In this document: piece by piece, positions 1-9,968 of the stretch
Layout of the letters: every line of letters starts with the position of its first letter
Position numbering within the stretch: position 1 is the stretch's first letter
Source: Corallochytrium limacisporum
Taxonomy: Eukaryota > Opisthokonta
Length of the DNA: 64,000 bases
Direction of reading: 5' to 3'
NCBI GenBank assembly: GCA_002811645.1
Contig: PDIP01000001.1
Location: 201,083 to 265,082 of the forward strand
Notes under the pieces: generated by a model
Databases searched by the model: none
What the model was told of the DNA's origin: nothing
What the model saw: only the letters and a program-made list of their open reading frames with translations
Translations under genes and position numbers: made by a program

Positions 1-297
1 TTGGTGATGCGAAAAAGAAGGTGCAAAGGACCGGTGACGCGTCGTTCTGCGCAGGACAACACCGCGCGAAGGGTTCTGACTTCAGGAGATTTCCTTTACT
101 CTATACTGAACATTCTACAGATAATATTGGCTTGGAGACACTGTCATCAACTCCGCAGTAAAGGGAATGGTGAGCAGTGTCAACCTAAAACGCACCGTCG
201 ATGACGTCGCGAACGTATCAAGAGTTCGTCGATTATGCTACTCATTTGATAAGGCGCATGAGTACTACCTTCTACCGAGTAACTTCAGCTCTTGTCG

Positions 298-298
<1 letters not shown>

Positions 299-387
<89 letters not shown>

Positions 388-396
388 GCACACACA
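299..396. repeat. (CA)n microsatellite, left of gap
   Basis: A nearly pure CA dinucleotide repeat of about 100 bp, interrupted once by CCC and once by CGCG. A second CA block lies just beyond the N gap, so the gap sits inside or beside a repeat cluster that the assembler probably could not cross. Confidence 0.95.
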
Positions 397-447
397 ACCA
401 AAGCACACAGAAACCATGTGCCAGGTCACAACGAAGAAACCGCGGCC

Positions 448-665
448 NNNNNNNNNNNNNNNNNNNNNNNNNNNNNNNNNNNNNNNNNNNNNNNNNNNNN
501 NNNNNNNNNNNNNNNNNNNNNNNNNNNNNNNNNNNNNNNNNNNNNNNNNNNNNNNNNNNNNNNNNNNNNNNNNNNNNNNNNNNNNNNNNNNNNNNNNNNN
601 NNNNNNNNNNNNNNNNNNNNNNNNNNNNNNNNNNNNNNNNNNNNNNNNNNNNNNNNNNNNNNNNN
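448..665. other. Assembly gap (218 N)
   Basis: A run of N flanked on both sides by CA repeats within a few dozen bases. It carries no sequence information and its true length is unknown. Confidence 0.98.

Positions 666-729
<64 letters not shown>
666..729. repeat. (CA)n microsatellite, right of gap
   Basis: A pure CA repeat of about 64 bp starting at the gap edge, matching the block on the other side. Confidence 0.95.
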
Positions 730-730
<1 letters not shown>

Positions 731-3103
731 GCATTCTGAACGCTCTCTGCGCAGTCACCGATTTGTAAGCAAACCGGCAAAAACCTTCTGTTCGAACATG
801 ATGTGATTGTCACTAAGCTGATGTAAGTTCCTATGGGGAACTTGCACAGTCATGCGTTTCGATTTCTGGCGGTAATTCGTAGTGCTTGTCTCTCTGATGG
901 TTTCATTCCCTTTTTTTCGTCTTCTTCCCGCCATTCAGAACTATTCTGCCTAGATCGATTCCAGCATGGTCGAAGAAGAATGGGATATGTGTCCACTAAT
1001 GAACAATTGGATACTTCGTCAATGATAGAATTCTTATAGGGTGTGTAGAGAGACTCAGTGCAAGTCTGCAGAACCACATTCCGAACCACAATACGAATGC
1101 TCAAATCCGAAATGACACACAGCCGAGTGGTCAGCCCACGGCAGCAACACTGCACAAAGTACTGGAACAGATCCGTTTGAGATATCTATAGATCATAAAC
1201 CTTCGAATTTTCTGCCATACATACTCATACGGAAACTGCCCATTACCACTGCTCACAGTACACACGGGTTGCTGTTCCCGTTCACGCAGTCTTGCTGCAA
1301 TCAAGGACACTGCCAGGTGAACACATGTACATGGGTGATGCTTTCAGTCATAAGATCTGATTCCTTTGCCTGTGTCTATGTACTTGTAGTAGATATGTCA
1401 TTCAAATCGTCCAGGGATAATGAAACTCCAGAGAGAGGAGATCCTGGAATTGGCATGATTTTCTTTCTTCGCGCAGTACACGTCGTGCACACACACACAC
1501 AGAGAAGATTCAAACTTGGTTGGGGCCCAGTGTCACAGGGCGATTGCAAAGTGTGTGATGGCGTGGACGGACAAAACACTGGGTCCCCTCCGCGACATTC
1601 TTTTTAGAAAGAACACAAACAAGGGTGTCACCCCTTTGCGCAGAGAATTTTTCTAAGGTTCAAAAGTAGGGAAAATGTCTGGCACAGCGTGCGTCTGTGT
1701 CTTTTCCTTTTTCATGTTTCCAAAGCCCGGACAACAAACTCAAAACACATGATTTCCAATTTCACCGCCCCGAGTCCGCATTTTGTAATACATAATCCAT
1801 ATTTATGACCTGATCGACATAGAAGGATATTAAATAGTCACGGATCGGGGTAAACAGCAGTGTGTGGTGTGAACACGTCCCCGTTGGTCCGCTTTCAATC
1901 CTACTCCCGGGACTCTTGGTTTCCCACTTCTCTCCATACCGACTGTTCCTATTTCCTTCGTGAAGTGGATCCAGCGAGTCAAGTCCTAAAACCTCCGGTC
2001 ACACCGCAAATCACCTCATCCTTCACAAATTTTTTAGAATGCCTGCTGCTGCGGCCACCCACAAATTGTACACACAAATCCCGGAGAGGAACACAAATCG
2101 TTCCATTTGTTCAGTAGTACACCAGAGTAGAAAGTGATAAGGTATTCACCATTGAGTAAGCACGAACTGATAATGCCGAAAAGGACCCCACACCCTTTCT
2201 TCAATTCTGCGAACACACACGGACGGTGACTCCATGTGTGTGTTTGGTGTGTGCGGTCAGACATTGACGCTTCTATGAGCAGGGAGAGGTCACGCCAATG
2301 TACACACCTCTCTTCCTTGTTGTCCACGGAACGATTTTCTAACATTCAGTATCGTAAACCCCGAGAAAGGTTTAGAAAGAAACTTGGGGCTGAGGCCACA
2401 ACCCAGTCCGCGGGGGCGTATCATACTGCGTCTTTTTACATAGTCTTAGTACGGTAGTTTCCTTTCTGACTTTTGTTTTGTCTCGTTCCCATCTCGTTCT
2501 CGTCCCTCAGCCACATTCATCAACAAGCCAAACATGCCATTGGGATAAACTGGTAGCAGCTGTTGAACCGTGTATAAATAGCGTAGTCGCCCTGGGGCGT
2601 CAGTCTCAATATTTTAAATCGATGACCTATCTTTCACGGGTTTCCGATCTTTCTGTACGCTAAATTTGGGACGGCGACTGGTGGTGGGGAGAGTGGGGAA
2701 TTGTTCGCCGGTATGGCTCGACGATTGAATTACAAGGGGCATTCTCTGGGCCTCTTGGAACTCACGGCGTGAAAACCAGAACCGAAAGGCACCCCGCTTT
2801 GGCTCCCGAAATCTACCGTTCCAAAGCAGGGGAGGTCGCTGGTTACGCTCTGCCAGAGCAAGAACGAAGGAGCGATGGTTCCAAAAAAAAAAGTTGATCG
2901 CTCCGTTCGTGGAAAGGTCACCGAAACGACCGTTGGTGGTGGTTGTTATCCATCCTAAACACCGGGAGACAAGGCTCAACGAAAACACTTTTACCAGGTT
3001 CCAGTTAACTCGTATGATACACGGGGCTTAGTGGAGATGTGGGGAGGGGGGGGGGTTTACAGCACTTAGGCGTCACCGCGGGGAGAGACCCCGGGGGGGG
3101 GGT

Positions 3104-3107
<4 letters not shown>

Positions 3108-3136
<29 letters not shown>
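3108..3136. repeat. (GT)n microsatellite
   Basis: A pure GT run of about 29 bp, preceded by a C4G10 homopolymer tract at 3089-3102, about 600 bp upstream of the Nudix gene. Confidence 0.9.
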
Positions 3137-3139
<3 letters not shown>

Positions 3140-3709
3140 GTGGCGTGTGCTGGGGGGGGAGGGGGTTTGCCTAGTCGGCGTGCGGCGACTTTTTTTCACT
3201 GGACCCCGGTGTCAAAAGATTCAGAAAAAAGAGAGAACCATTCGCGGCCATTGTCAGATGTGGAAACCGGGAGTGGTGTGTTGCATTTTATCTTTGTTGG
3301 TCGGCTCAGTCCGCACTTGACATTTTCGGCAATTCGTATTGAATGAGTGGTGAAAAACTACTGACTCCAACGGCGGCAGAGCAATTTCTGTGGTATTGCT
3401 CCGTCGAGGAATGCGGAAGCAAGGAAGAGGAAGACACGGGGGGAAGGGGGGGGAAGGGGGAAAGGGATTGTAACAGTGCTGAGCAGAAGTGAAGAAGGGG
3501 GATATTCTTTTGACAAGTGGTGGTTTACCTTCCCCTCATATTTCTATTAAATTATATGGGGTCCGGCACGCAGTTTTTTCTGGACTCGGTACGGCCCTCC
3601 TCCTCTTGAGCTGCGTGATCGTCAATCGCTTCTCTGTTCTTTCGGTGTTTAGAATGCTCTGCCAACCTTTTCCCCTTGGGATATCCTCGATACAGTTACG
3701 GAATAGCAC

Positions 3710-5083
3710 ATGGCTGGTTTGAAGATGCGTTCCTTAACCTACTTCATGGTCGTCACCATCCCAAATACAAGGAATGAATCATTCATCGTTAGAGCCGTAG
3801 TTTTGAACCAGTACTCTCAACCAAAATATACAATGGCCCAAGCAATTTCTTTACACGAACAGGCAATTTTGGCCGCGCAGCCTATTCTGCCTCCTCATGC
3901 GCGGGAAGATTCGCCAATTCACTCACACAATGAAGACAGCGAAAATGATATAGAACCGGGAATGTCAAGTGCTAGCTCGGACAATGAAGACGCAACTATT
4001 GTTGACGAGGACCAGTCAGGCGATCAGTCCCCGCCCCCAATGCCGCGTAGGATGTCCAGTTTTATGAAGAGACTCCTGCCTCGAAAGCCTTCTACACAGA
4101 AAATTCCTCCTCAGGTGGTCACGGGAACAAAGTACGACCCCAAAGATCCTTACAGACTTAGCCAGGCGGGTATGCTGCAATACGCTGAAGTGCCTCGCCC
4201 TTCCAATAGTGCTCAACGAGATGATAGACCCATCATGGTTCAGATGGAAAGTGTTGTACATACACAGATGAGCTTTAGCCGGTGTATATTTATGGAGCAT
4301 GTTGTCGCAACACCACGTGGAATCACTCAGGGAACACTTCGTTGCGATATTCATGAAGGTCAAGGAGAAGTGACCCTCAACCTCAGCTCTAAGGGCAAGA
4401 TCCCCCTTGGTCATAGCCGGAGCTGTCCGGCAGAGCGCACCTGCGCGCACGGCCTGACTCTGCCGGCAGAGTACCGCCGCCGTCCAGTTAGCCTTGCGGT
4501 CTGCTGTATTGTAGAGAGTGCCGACGGTGCCATCCTCCTAACCCGTCGCGCCAAGAACATGCGTGCCTTCCCCCATGCTTGGGTGCCCCCGGGTGGCCAT
4601 GTTGACAAGGGCGAGACCCTGGTTGATGCCATGGAGCGAGAAGTGCTGGAAGAGACTGGCATTGATTTGGCCCAGGATCGTTCCATCAAACCGACGATGC
4701 TTGGTGTTTGGGAGTCTTTGTACCCCGTGAAGCTGTGCGAAGGCCTGCCCTCCAAGCACCACTTGGTGGTCTATTACCACGTAAAGCTGTCGCAAAAGCG
4801 CAAGAAGATCGCCCTGAAGCTGTCTCCCAACGAGACTGATGCTGCTGCCTGGCTAGATGCTGGGTGCATTCAGGATGTTATCCAAAACAAGAGGACTTCT
4901 AAGCGATCTTGCAATGGATACCTGGTCGACCCACCTCCCTCCGCCCTGCAGGTCAAGGCCAAGTTCTACACCGGAAATTTATTAGGTGGCGTCAGCCGCT
5001 ACAACTCCCTTGCCAACACACAGCATGTCACCGAGGGCACACGCTTTGCTATTCGGCTCTGGTTGGAAAGTAACAACGCTTAG
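3710..5083 (+). CDS. NUDT17-like Nudix hydrolase
   Basis: Encodes a 457-residue protein whose C-terminal half is a Nudix domain. The Nudix box is complete: G296, E302, then R310-E311-V-L-E314-E315-T-G317-I (the GX5EX7REUXEEXGU pattern), so the Mg-binding glutamates are present. The sequence before the box (LLTRRAKNMRAF, WVPPGGHVDKGE) and after it (LGVWESLYP, LPSKHHLVVYYHV) resembles animal NUDT17, a family thought to hydrolyse nucleotide or CoA-type diphosphates; the substrate here is unknown. Residues 65-110 form an acidic, serine-rich linker and 111-130 a basic patch. The ATG at 3710 is the first in frame; Met42 (3833) is an alternative. Single exon. It converges with the PCMT-BTB gene, with a 200 bp gap, and an AATAAA-like site lies near 5190. 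Confidence 0.85.
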   Translation: MAGLKMRSLTYFMVVTIPNTRNESFIVRAVVLNQYSQPKYTMAQAISLHEQAILAAQPILPPHAREDSPIHSHNEDSENDIEPGMSSASSDNEDATIVDEDQSGDQSPPPMPRRMSSFMKRLLPRKPSTQKIPPQVVTGTKYDPKDPYRLSQAGMLQYAEVPRPSNSAQRDDRPIMVQMESVVHTQMSFSRCIFMEHVVATPRGITQGTLRCDIHEGQGEVTLNLSSKGKIPLGHSRSCPAERTCAHGLTLPAEYRRRPVSLAVCCIVESADGAILLTRRAKNMRAFPHAWVPPGGHVDKGETLVDAMEREVLEETGIDLAQDRSIKPTMLGVWESLYPVKLCEGLPSKHHLVVYYHVKLSQKRKKIALKLSPNETDAAAWLDAGCIQDVIQNKRTSKRSCNGYLVDPPPSALQVKAKFYTGNLLGGVSRYNSLANTQHVTEGTRFAIRLWLESNNA

Positions 5084-5283
5084 AGGAGACAGGAACTAGG
5101 ACCCTGTCCATTAACATAATCACTCCGTTGTGGTTGCATCACGTTCATAATACAACATATATTCTTACAATGCCGACTAACGCTAAACAAAATAAACACC
5201 ATAGAAAATAGTCAATATCAAGGCGGAAATCCACGAGGACACATCTTCGCTTGTGACGACTTGGAATCGAGTGCTGTGGACAC

Positions 5284-7215
5284 TTACCACTCATCATGAA
5301 TGCAAATCTGAAGACCACCGTTCAAGGAACGAATCTCGGACAGCTGTCGTGCAGCTTCATCTGTGATAGCCAACATCAAGCTCGGAGGCAGCTCATTGAG
5401 TCTACCATCGTGGCGCATAGTGGCGTAGTTATCCAAGATGAAGGAAATACATGCATTCTGCAGTTGGTATGCTCCATGCATGTCTGCTGCAACAAGCAAC
5501 TCGACAACTGTGTCAGCGTTGATTTCTTTCGACAGCCTTTCCTCCAACATTTCAGTGAGCCTATTTACAGCATAGTAGTTAGACATACCCAAGAGCAGGA
5601 TCATTTTGTCCGCGTCGAGGCCCACTGGCATGCTATCCTTGTACATGAAGTCAATAAAGGCCCTGGCCAACATGGCATCCGCCCCCGGATAATCAAGGAC
5701 AATTTTGGAATCATTGGCGTCCATCATTCCGCTATCAAACCGCGCTCGCATCATAGGACAGCGGCGACGGAGAATAGAACGGTGGCACTTTGCCAAGGGC
5801 ATCTCACCTCCTGCAAGGAAAATCTCACAATCCTCGAGCTCCCTGGAAGCGTCTGTCAAATCCTTCTGCTCCAAGGCTGTCAGCGGTGGTGTAACATGGA
5901 TGCGACTGAAGTACAGGCGCTCGAGCTCAAATCGAGCATGCATGGTCATTGCGCTGTCTGGCGGTACAAGGTCCCCGTATCGAACGTTGGAGATGACTTT
6001 GGTTTCATAGCTGTGTGATGGCAGGCCAGTACGCATCCTGTTCCACCATGCAATAAATTCCTCTCGGCGTTTCTGTTCCCGCGGATGCCGCACAGCATCA
6101 TCCTCTTCCCAGTTGTCCTCTACATCTGTTGAACTTACGGAAATACCCCGCATGCGATTGACATTTTCGCAGTCGTCACCATTTGAAGACGGGCTGGGAA
6201 CCTTAAGTTTCCGCTTGCGGAATCCTGTTGAGCATTCAGCCATGTCATCTCCACCTTGTGGTGGTGACCCGACAGAAGCGATGGACGCTGTAGAGTATGT
6301 CTCACTTCTCTTTAGAGCCAGACCATTGCTTCCTTTCCGTGCCTTGTGGCCCCACGGACTGCTAAACTGTAGAGTTCCATCCTTCCGAGTGCATTTTAAA
6401 AGTTCTGATCCACAAGGAAACACCGCTGTACCTCCCTCAGCCAGCAGAATCATGATGGGGCCAATCATCTCGTCAGTGATGGCGGCACTAACATGAATCT
6501 TGTCAAACATTCCGTCATCAGCAAAATCAAACGTCGGCAGGAGAACATTGTGCAGTCCAATCGACCATCTTGCGGTCGGCAGCAGCTTCCCCAGTGTAGC
6601 CCGTACATTACGACGTCCAAAAGACACAATATCCTGTTGAATGTCAATGCCAACGCAGATTCCCCTGCCTTTACGGGAAGATACAATGTCCGAATCGGCA
6701 TCGTATTCATAGCAGGCGAGCCAGCTTCCAAGTGCAGTGAAGTAGCCACACCCACTACCTACGTCCAGGACGCGATCGCCGTATTCAATGTTAAGCTCTT
6801 CCAGAACAGTCGCGTACATGTGAGGTGCTGAAATGTTGAAGTTGTACCGCGGTAAATGGATGGGGCAATCGTAAAATGCTTCACCCTTCTGGTCTTCCGG
6901 TACAAAATCCCCTCGAGACAGCCGTGACATTGCGTTCTGCACTCGCGTTGAATGAAGTGCACGGCGCATCCTCAGCTGCTCTAACAGTTCCTGATTTGTG
7001 TGGATCTCCGTCGATGCGCCGACACTTATGAAAGCTGACATTAACCGGATGAATTGTGTATCAAAATGCATGCGCCGGGCCTGCTGGGGAAGGCCTTCCA
7101 TGTCATCATCTTCATCGCTGCTACTTCTGTTCTCTGCCCGCAAGGGAGTGCTTTCTTCGGCTCTGTCCTGCTCGTCTAGATGTTGTTGCTGCTGCTGCTG
7201 TTCATGCTCACTCAT
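5284..7215 (-). CDS. Isoaspartate methyltransferase (PCMT) fused to a BTB/POZ domain
   Basis: Starting at the ATG ending at 7215, the protein has 643 residues; the frame continues upstream only to a GTG. A short polyglutamine run follows the start. Residues about 90-285 are a protein-L-isoaspartate O-methyltransferase-type domain: the family hallmark ISAPHM, which holds the catalytic-region serine, is intact, as is the SAM-binding loop VLDVGSGCGYFTA and the later FDKIHVSAAI strand. After a basic, serine-rich linker (about 290-400), residues about 460-565 form a BTB/POZ fold (DCEIFLAGGEMPLAKCHRSIL, then FIDFMYKD) followed by helices like a 3-box/BACK segment to about 625. PCMT repairs isoaspartyl residues, while BTB proteins commonly recruit CUL3 ubiquitin ligase. 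The fusion therefore suggests recognition and disposal of aged proteins, which is inference. Single exon; convergent with the Nudix gene. Confidence 0.85.
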   Translation of the reverse strand: MSEHEQQQQQQHLDEQDRAEESTPLRAENRSSSDEDDDMEGLPQQARRMHFDTQFIRLMSAFISVGASTEIHTNQELLEQLRMRRALHSTRVQNAMSRLSRGDFVPEDQKGEAFYDCPIHLPRYNFNISAPHMYATVLEELNIEYGDRVLDVGSGCGYFTALGSWLACYEYDADSDIVSSRKGRGICVGIDIQQDIVSFGRRNVRATLGKLLPTARWSIGLHNVLLPTFDFADDGMFDKIHVSAAITDEMIGPIMILLAEGGTAVFPCGSELLKCTRKDGTLQFSSPWGHKARKGSNGLALKRSETYSTASIASVGSPPQGGDDMAECSTGFRKRKLKVPSPSSNGDDCENVNRMRGISVSSTDVEDNWEEDDAVRHPREQKRREEFIAWWNRMRTGLPSHSYETKVISNVRYGDLVPPDSAMTMHARFELERLYFSRIHVTPPLTALEQKDLTDASRELEDCEIFLAGGEMPLAKCHRSILRRRCPMMRARFDSGMMDANDSKIVLDYPGADAMLARAFIDFMYKDSMPVGLDADKMILLLGMSNYYAVNRLTEMLEERLSKEINADTVVELLVAADMHGAYQLQNACISFILDNYATMRHDGRLNELPPSLMLAITDEAARQLSEIRSLNGGLQICIHDEW

Positions 7216-7857
7216 TGTGTCTATAAAGATATTCACCCCTCTAGAGGGTTATTTGCTAATGTCTCTCTGTTTCTGTTCCCAAGGACCTTCTAGATTTCAG
7301 GCATACGGTTTCCAGCTATAGTTATACTTGCCACCTAATTTACTCGATCCCTGACCATAAACCTTTGATTTCGTCGTGTCAGTGGCATTCTTCTACCTTA
7401 TGACACACCTGGTCGTCACATCCATTCAACATACTGTATCCGTGTCTTCTTAGTTGGTGCCTTGGAATGCAAATCAGCCAGCGACGTGCGAGGAGATCTT
7501 TTGTTGACATTTTTCGAACTCGCCTACGACACCCGCTCTGGCTCGCTCTCGGCCTATCGGGGCTGGGCCTGGCTGGCGGCTGAGAAACGCAGTCCGCAAA
7601 AAACTGTGGTTCTTGTGTACGGGAACACCCGCCCCCTCCCCTGCGGGCCGGTCTGGCTCTTTGGCTGGCTGGCTAACCCACCTCTTCATTCCCTGTAGGG
7701 GATCTCCAACCCGACTTCTCCCCTTCCCTACCGGCGCCTTGTATCCTTTTGTTTTTGCTGAGCCACCGCTCCCTTGTCAGCGTAACGACGGGTGGAATCG
7801 TCGTCTGTGGTTCGGAAGTCGAAGCGGGAGGGGGGAAATTGAACGACAGAGATTTCT

Positions 7858-7900
<43 letters not shown>

Positions 7901-9006
7901 GAGTGGGGTGGGTGTGTTTGATAAAGGCTACGGCACGGTACCCAAGGACAGAAACGTAAGCCGTCCGTCCTTCTCTCTTCCCCCGCCTCTCTCTCTCTCT
8001 CTGTGGGGCGGTCCACCCCATTCACCCCATAATCAACGGCGCAAGAAACCCACCAACCATTGCGGGGTGATCATGGCGGCTCCGGCACCCGCACATAACA
8101 CCCACACGAACATTTCTGGCCCCTGTTAGAAAAAAGAAAAGGAGAAAGAAAAAAAAAGCGGGTCTCTTTTCTTGGTATGGGGAAACAAGGGGAGACGGGG
8201 GAGCTCCGTCGCGGAAGGGGAGAGGCCCCAGCGGGGAGCGGCTGCAAAGTCGGGAAAGAAAGAGTTTCTTAGCCGACGGGCAGAGAAAAAGGTAGAGTCT
8301 CTCTCTCTCTCTCTTGGCCGAAGGTTAAAATTGGTCGCCCGTTCGCTTTTGAGTTTTACTCCATACGCAAACCTAGCGCGAGATTTTTCATTCGTCCTTC
8401 TTGCCAAAACCGCCCAAATCAATGACACCTCACCCGCATTTTTAAGTCCTTCCTTTAAAATCAATATTATTGATATACATGAACGGTGCGTAATGGCCGG
8501 GAGATTTTTTGGTCCCCCAACGCCAAAAAAGAAGGAGAAATCGCCGTTTTGGTCCGAACGCATATCGAGGAAAGGGTGGCTGTAAAGGAAAGAGAGCTTC
8601 ACTGCCCAGGGCCTTCTCCCGCCCATCCCTTCCCCCCCCCCGGTGCCCAGGGGAGAACTTTCTGTTTGACTCTTTGGCCCCGTCGGAAACCTCAGTGTGT
8701 GCGGCAGTGAAAAGGGGCCGAGACGGGTGGGGGTGGGGTCTGGCGGCCAAGTCCACGACCGGTGGTGCAAGCGATCAGCAGTCGGAGGGGAGAGAGGGGC
8801 TCTGAAATTCTTTTGTTTGTAACGATGGATCGATGGTGAGGGGGGCCAGGGGAGGTCCAGACACCGGAAAAGGTGTTCGCTGCCGCAACCTACCTTGGCA
8901 CAATGCTGGTACTTGCCACGGCAATGTTCACATTGCGTATACATGCCTTCACTAGCATTTACTGAAGACAAGCAGTGGCCTGATATACGTAGTCACAAAG
9001 AAAAGA
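7216..9006. other. Divergent intergenic spacer rich in GA/CT repeats
   Basis: A 1.8 kb spacer between two divergently transcribed genes, presumably holding both promoters. It contains a GA run at 7863-7894, CT runs near 7987-8002 and 8300-8313, and a C-run at 8633-8642. No convincing coding frame was seen; the long low-complexity frames here are made of serine/leucine and arginine repeats from the CT/GA tracts. Confidence 0.6.
7863..7894. repeat. (GA)n microsatellite in a divergent promoter
   Basis: A pure GA run of 32 bp midway between the PCMT-BTB gene (minus) and the methyltransferase gene (plus). Confidence 0.9.
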
Positions 9007-9876
9007 ATGGGCAGATCGTTCAACATGTTTACCGCGCTCGCGGTCTCGGTCGTTGTTGCCATCGCTGCACTGTCAGCGGTCTCCGGTAGTGAAAGCTTGC
9101 GTTACTTCACCGCTTCGGTGATCGGCATGGTTTTGATCTATGTGAAAACGATCCAGGAATGGTATGCGATTGATCTCTCCGACTATAAAAATATTTATCC
9201 AACGGACAAGAAGCTGAAACCCGTCTCGGCCAGGGGCGATGGTGACTTTTTTGTTAATTGGTTCGAGCGGTTCCTTCGCCCCGTTCATGGCGCCCTGATC
9301 AAGAGGATGGATCTTAAGGAAACAGACAATGTGCTTGATGCTTGCTGTGGAGCGGGAGGCTGCAGTTTGCGGGTGATAAGCAAGGTCAAGAGCGTGACAG
9401 GCGTGGATTTGAGCCCGAGGAGCATTGAAGCGGCGAAGAAGCGCATTGCAGGGAGTGAAGAAACCACAACCAAGGGAAATGAGACAGCCTTGAAATTCAT
9501 ATGCCAAGACGCTGCTTTTCTGTCGGAATTCAAGGATGGTCACTTTGATGTCTCGTACACGTCGATGGGCATGCACACCATGCCCCCGAGCACCCGGGTT
9601 AAGTTTCTTCGTGAACTCTGCAGAGTCACAAAGCGAAGTATCTATGTCATCGATTTCACAAAGGATGTGACACCCCTCTCGCTGGCTGGGCTACAGGCCT
9701 GCTTTTTGGAGTTCCTTGGCGGTCCGCAACATTTCGCTGGCTTTCTGAGCTTCCGCGACCTCGGCGGTGTAGAGAACCTGGGAACCATTGTGGAAGATGA
9801 GACCGACTGGAAATTGAAGAAAGTGTACTCAACTAAGGTCCAGGTCGTAAGCGTCGCCGAATTGTGCAAAGCATAG
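9007..9876 (+). CDS. Membrane-anchored SAM-dependent methyltransferase
   Basis: A 289-residue protein. The N-terminus carries two hydrophobic segments (about residues 7-27 and 33-49), so the enzyme is probably membrane-bound or enters the secretory pathway. A class I methyltransferase fold follows: motif I is VLDACCGAGGCS (residues 109-120) and the post-I strand is VTGVDLSP (130-137). This corresponds to a Methyltransf_11/25-type domain. The substrate cannot be told from sequence; lipid or sterol substrates are possible given the anchor but not shown. The ATG at 9007 is in good position, with Met7 as an alternative that keeps the hydrophobic segments. Single exon. Its stop is 92 bp from the convergent sec31 stop. 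Confidence 0.75.
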   Translation: MGRSFNMFTALAVSVVVAIAALSAVSGSESLRYFTASVIGMVLIYVKTIQEWYAIDLSDYKNIYPTDKKLKPVSARGDGDFFVNWFERFLRPVHGALIKRMDLKETDNVLDACCGAGGCSLRVISKVKSVTGVDLSPRSIEAAKKRIAGSEETTTKGNETALKFICQDAAFLSEFKDGHFDVSYTSMGMHTMPPSTRVKFLRELCRVTKRSIYVIDFTKDVTPLSLAGLQACFLEFLGGPQHFAGFLSFRDLGGVENLGTIVEDETDWKLKKVYSTKVQVVSVAELCKA

Positions 9877-9968
9877 TTTTACATTAACAGATAAACATAG
9901 AAATTGCAGGACAGATGAGTTAGTGCTTCAGTTGTTTTTTAATTTTGTCTGGGTCACCAGAATAGTCT

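Larger units (their letters stand above)
1..3709. other. Gene-free left flank with CA repeats and an N gap
   Basis: No frame here resembles a known protein on either strand. The stretch holds the CA microsatellite around the first N gap, a short GT run near 3108-3136, and C/G homopolymers (for example C4G10 at 3089-3102). The last part is the upstream region of the Nudix gene that starts at 3710. Confidence 0.6.

Noticed and set aside
167-813. His-Thr and Cys-Val repeat proteins at the left end
   Set aside because: Translations of the CA/GT microsatellite and the N gap.
8126-8971. A 281-codon minus-strand frame in the divergent spacer
   Set aside because: Composition follows CT/GA repeats (Arg-Glu, Ser-Phe runs); no domain, and it overlaps a promoter region.
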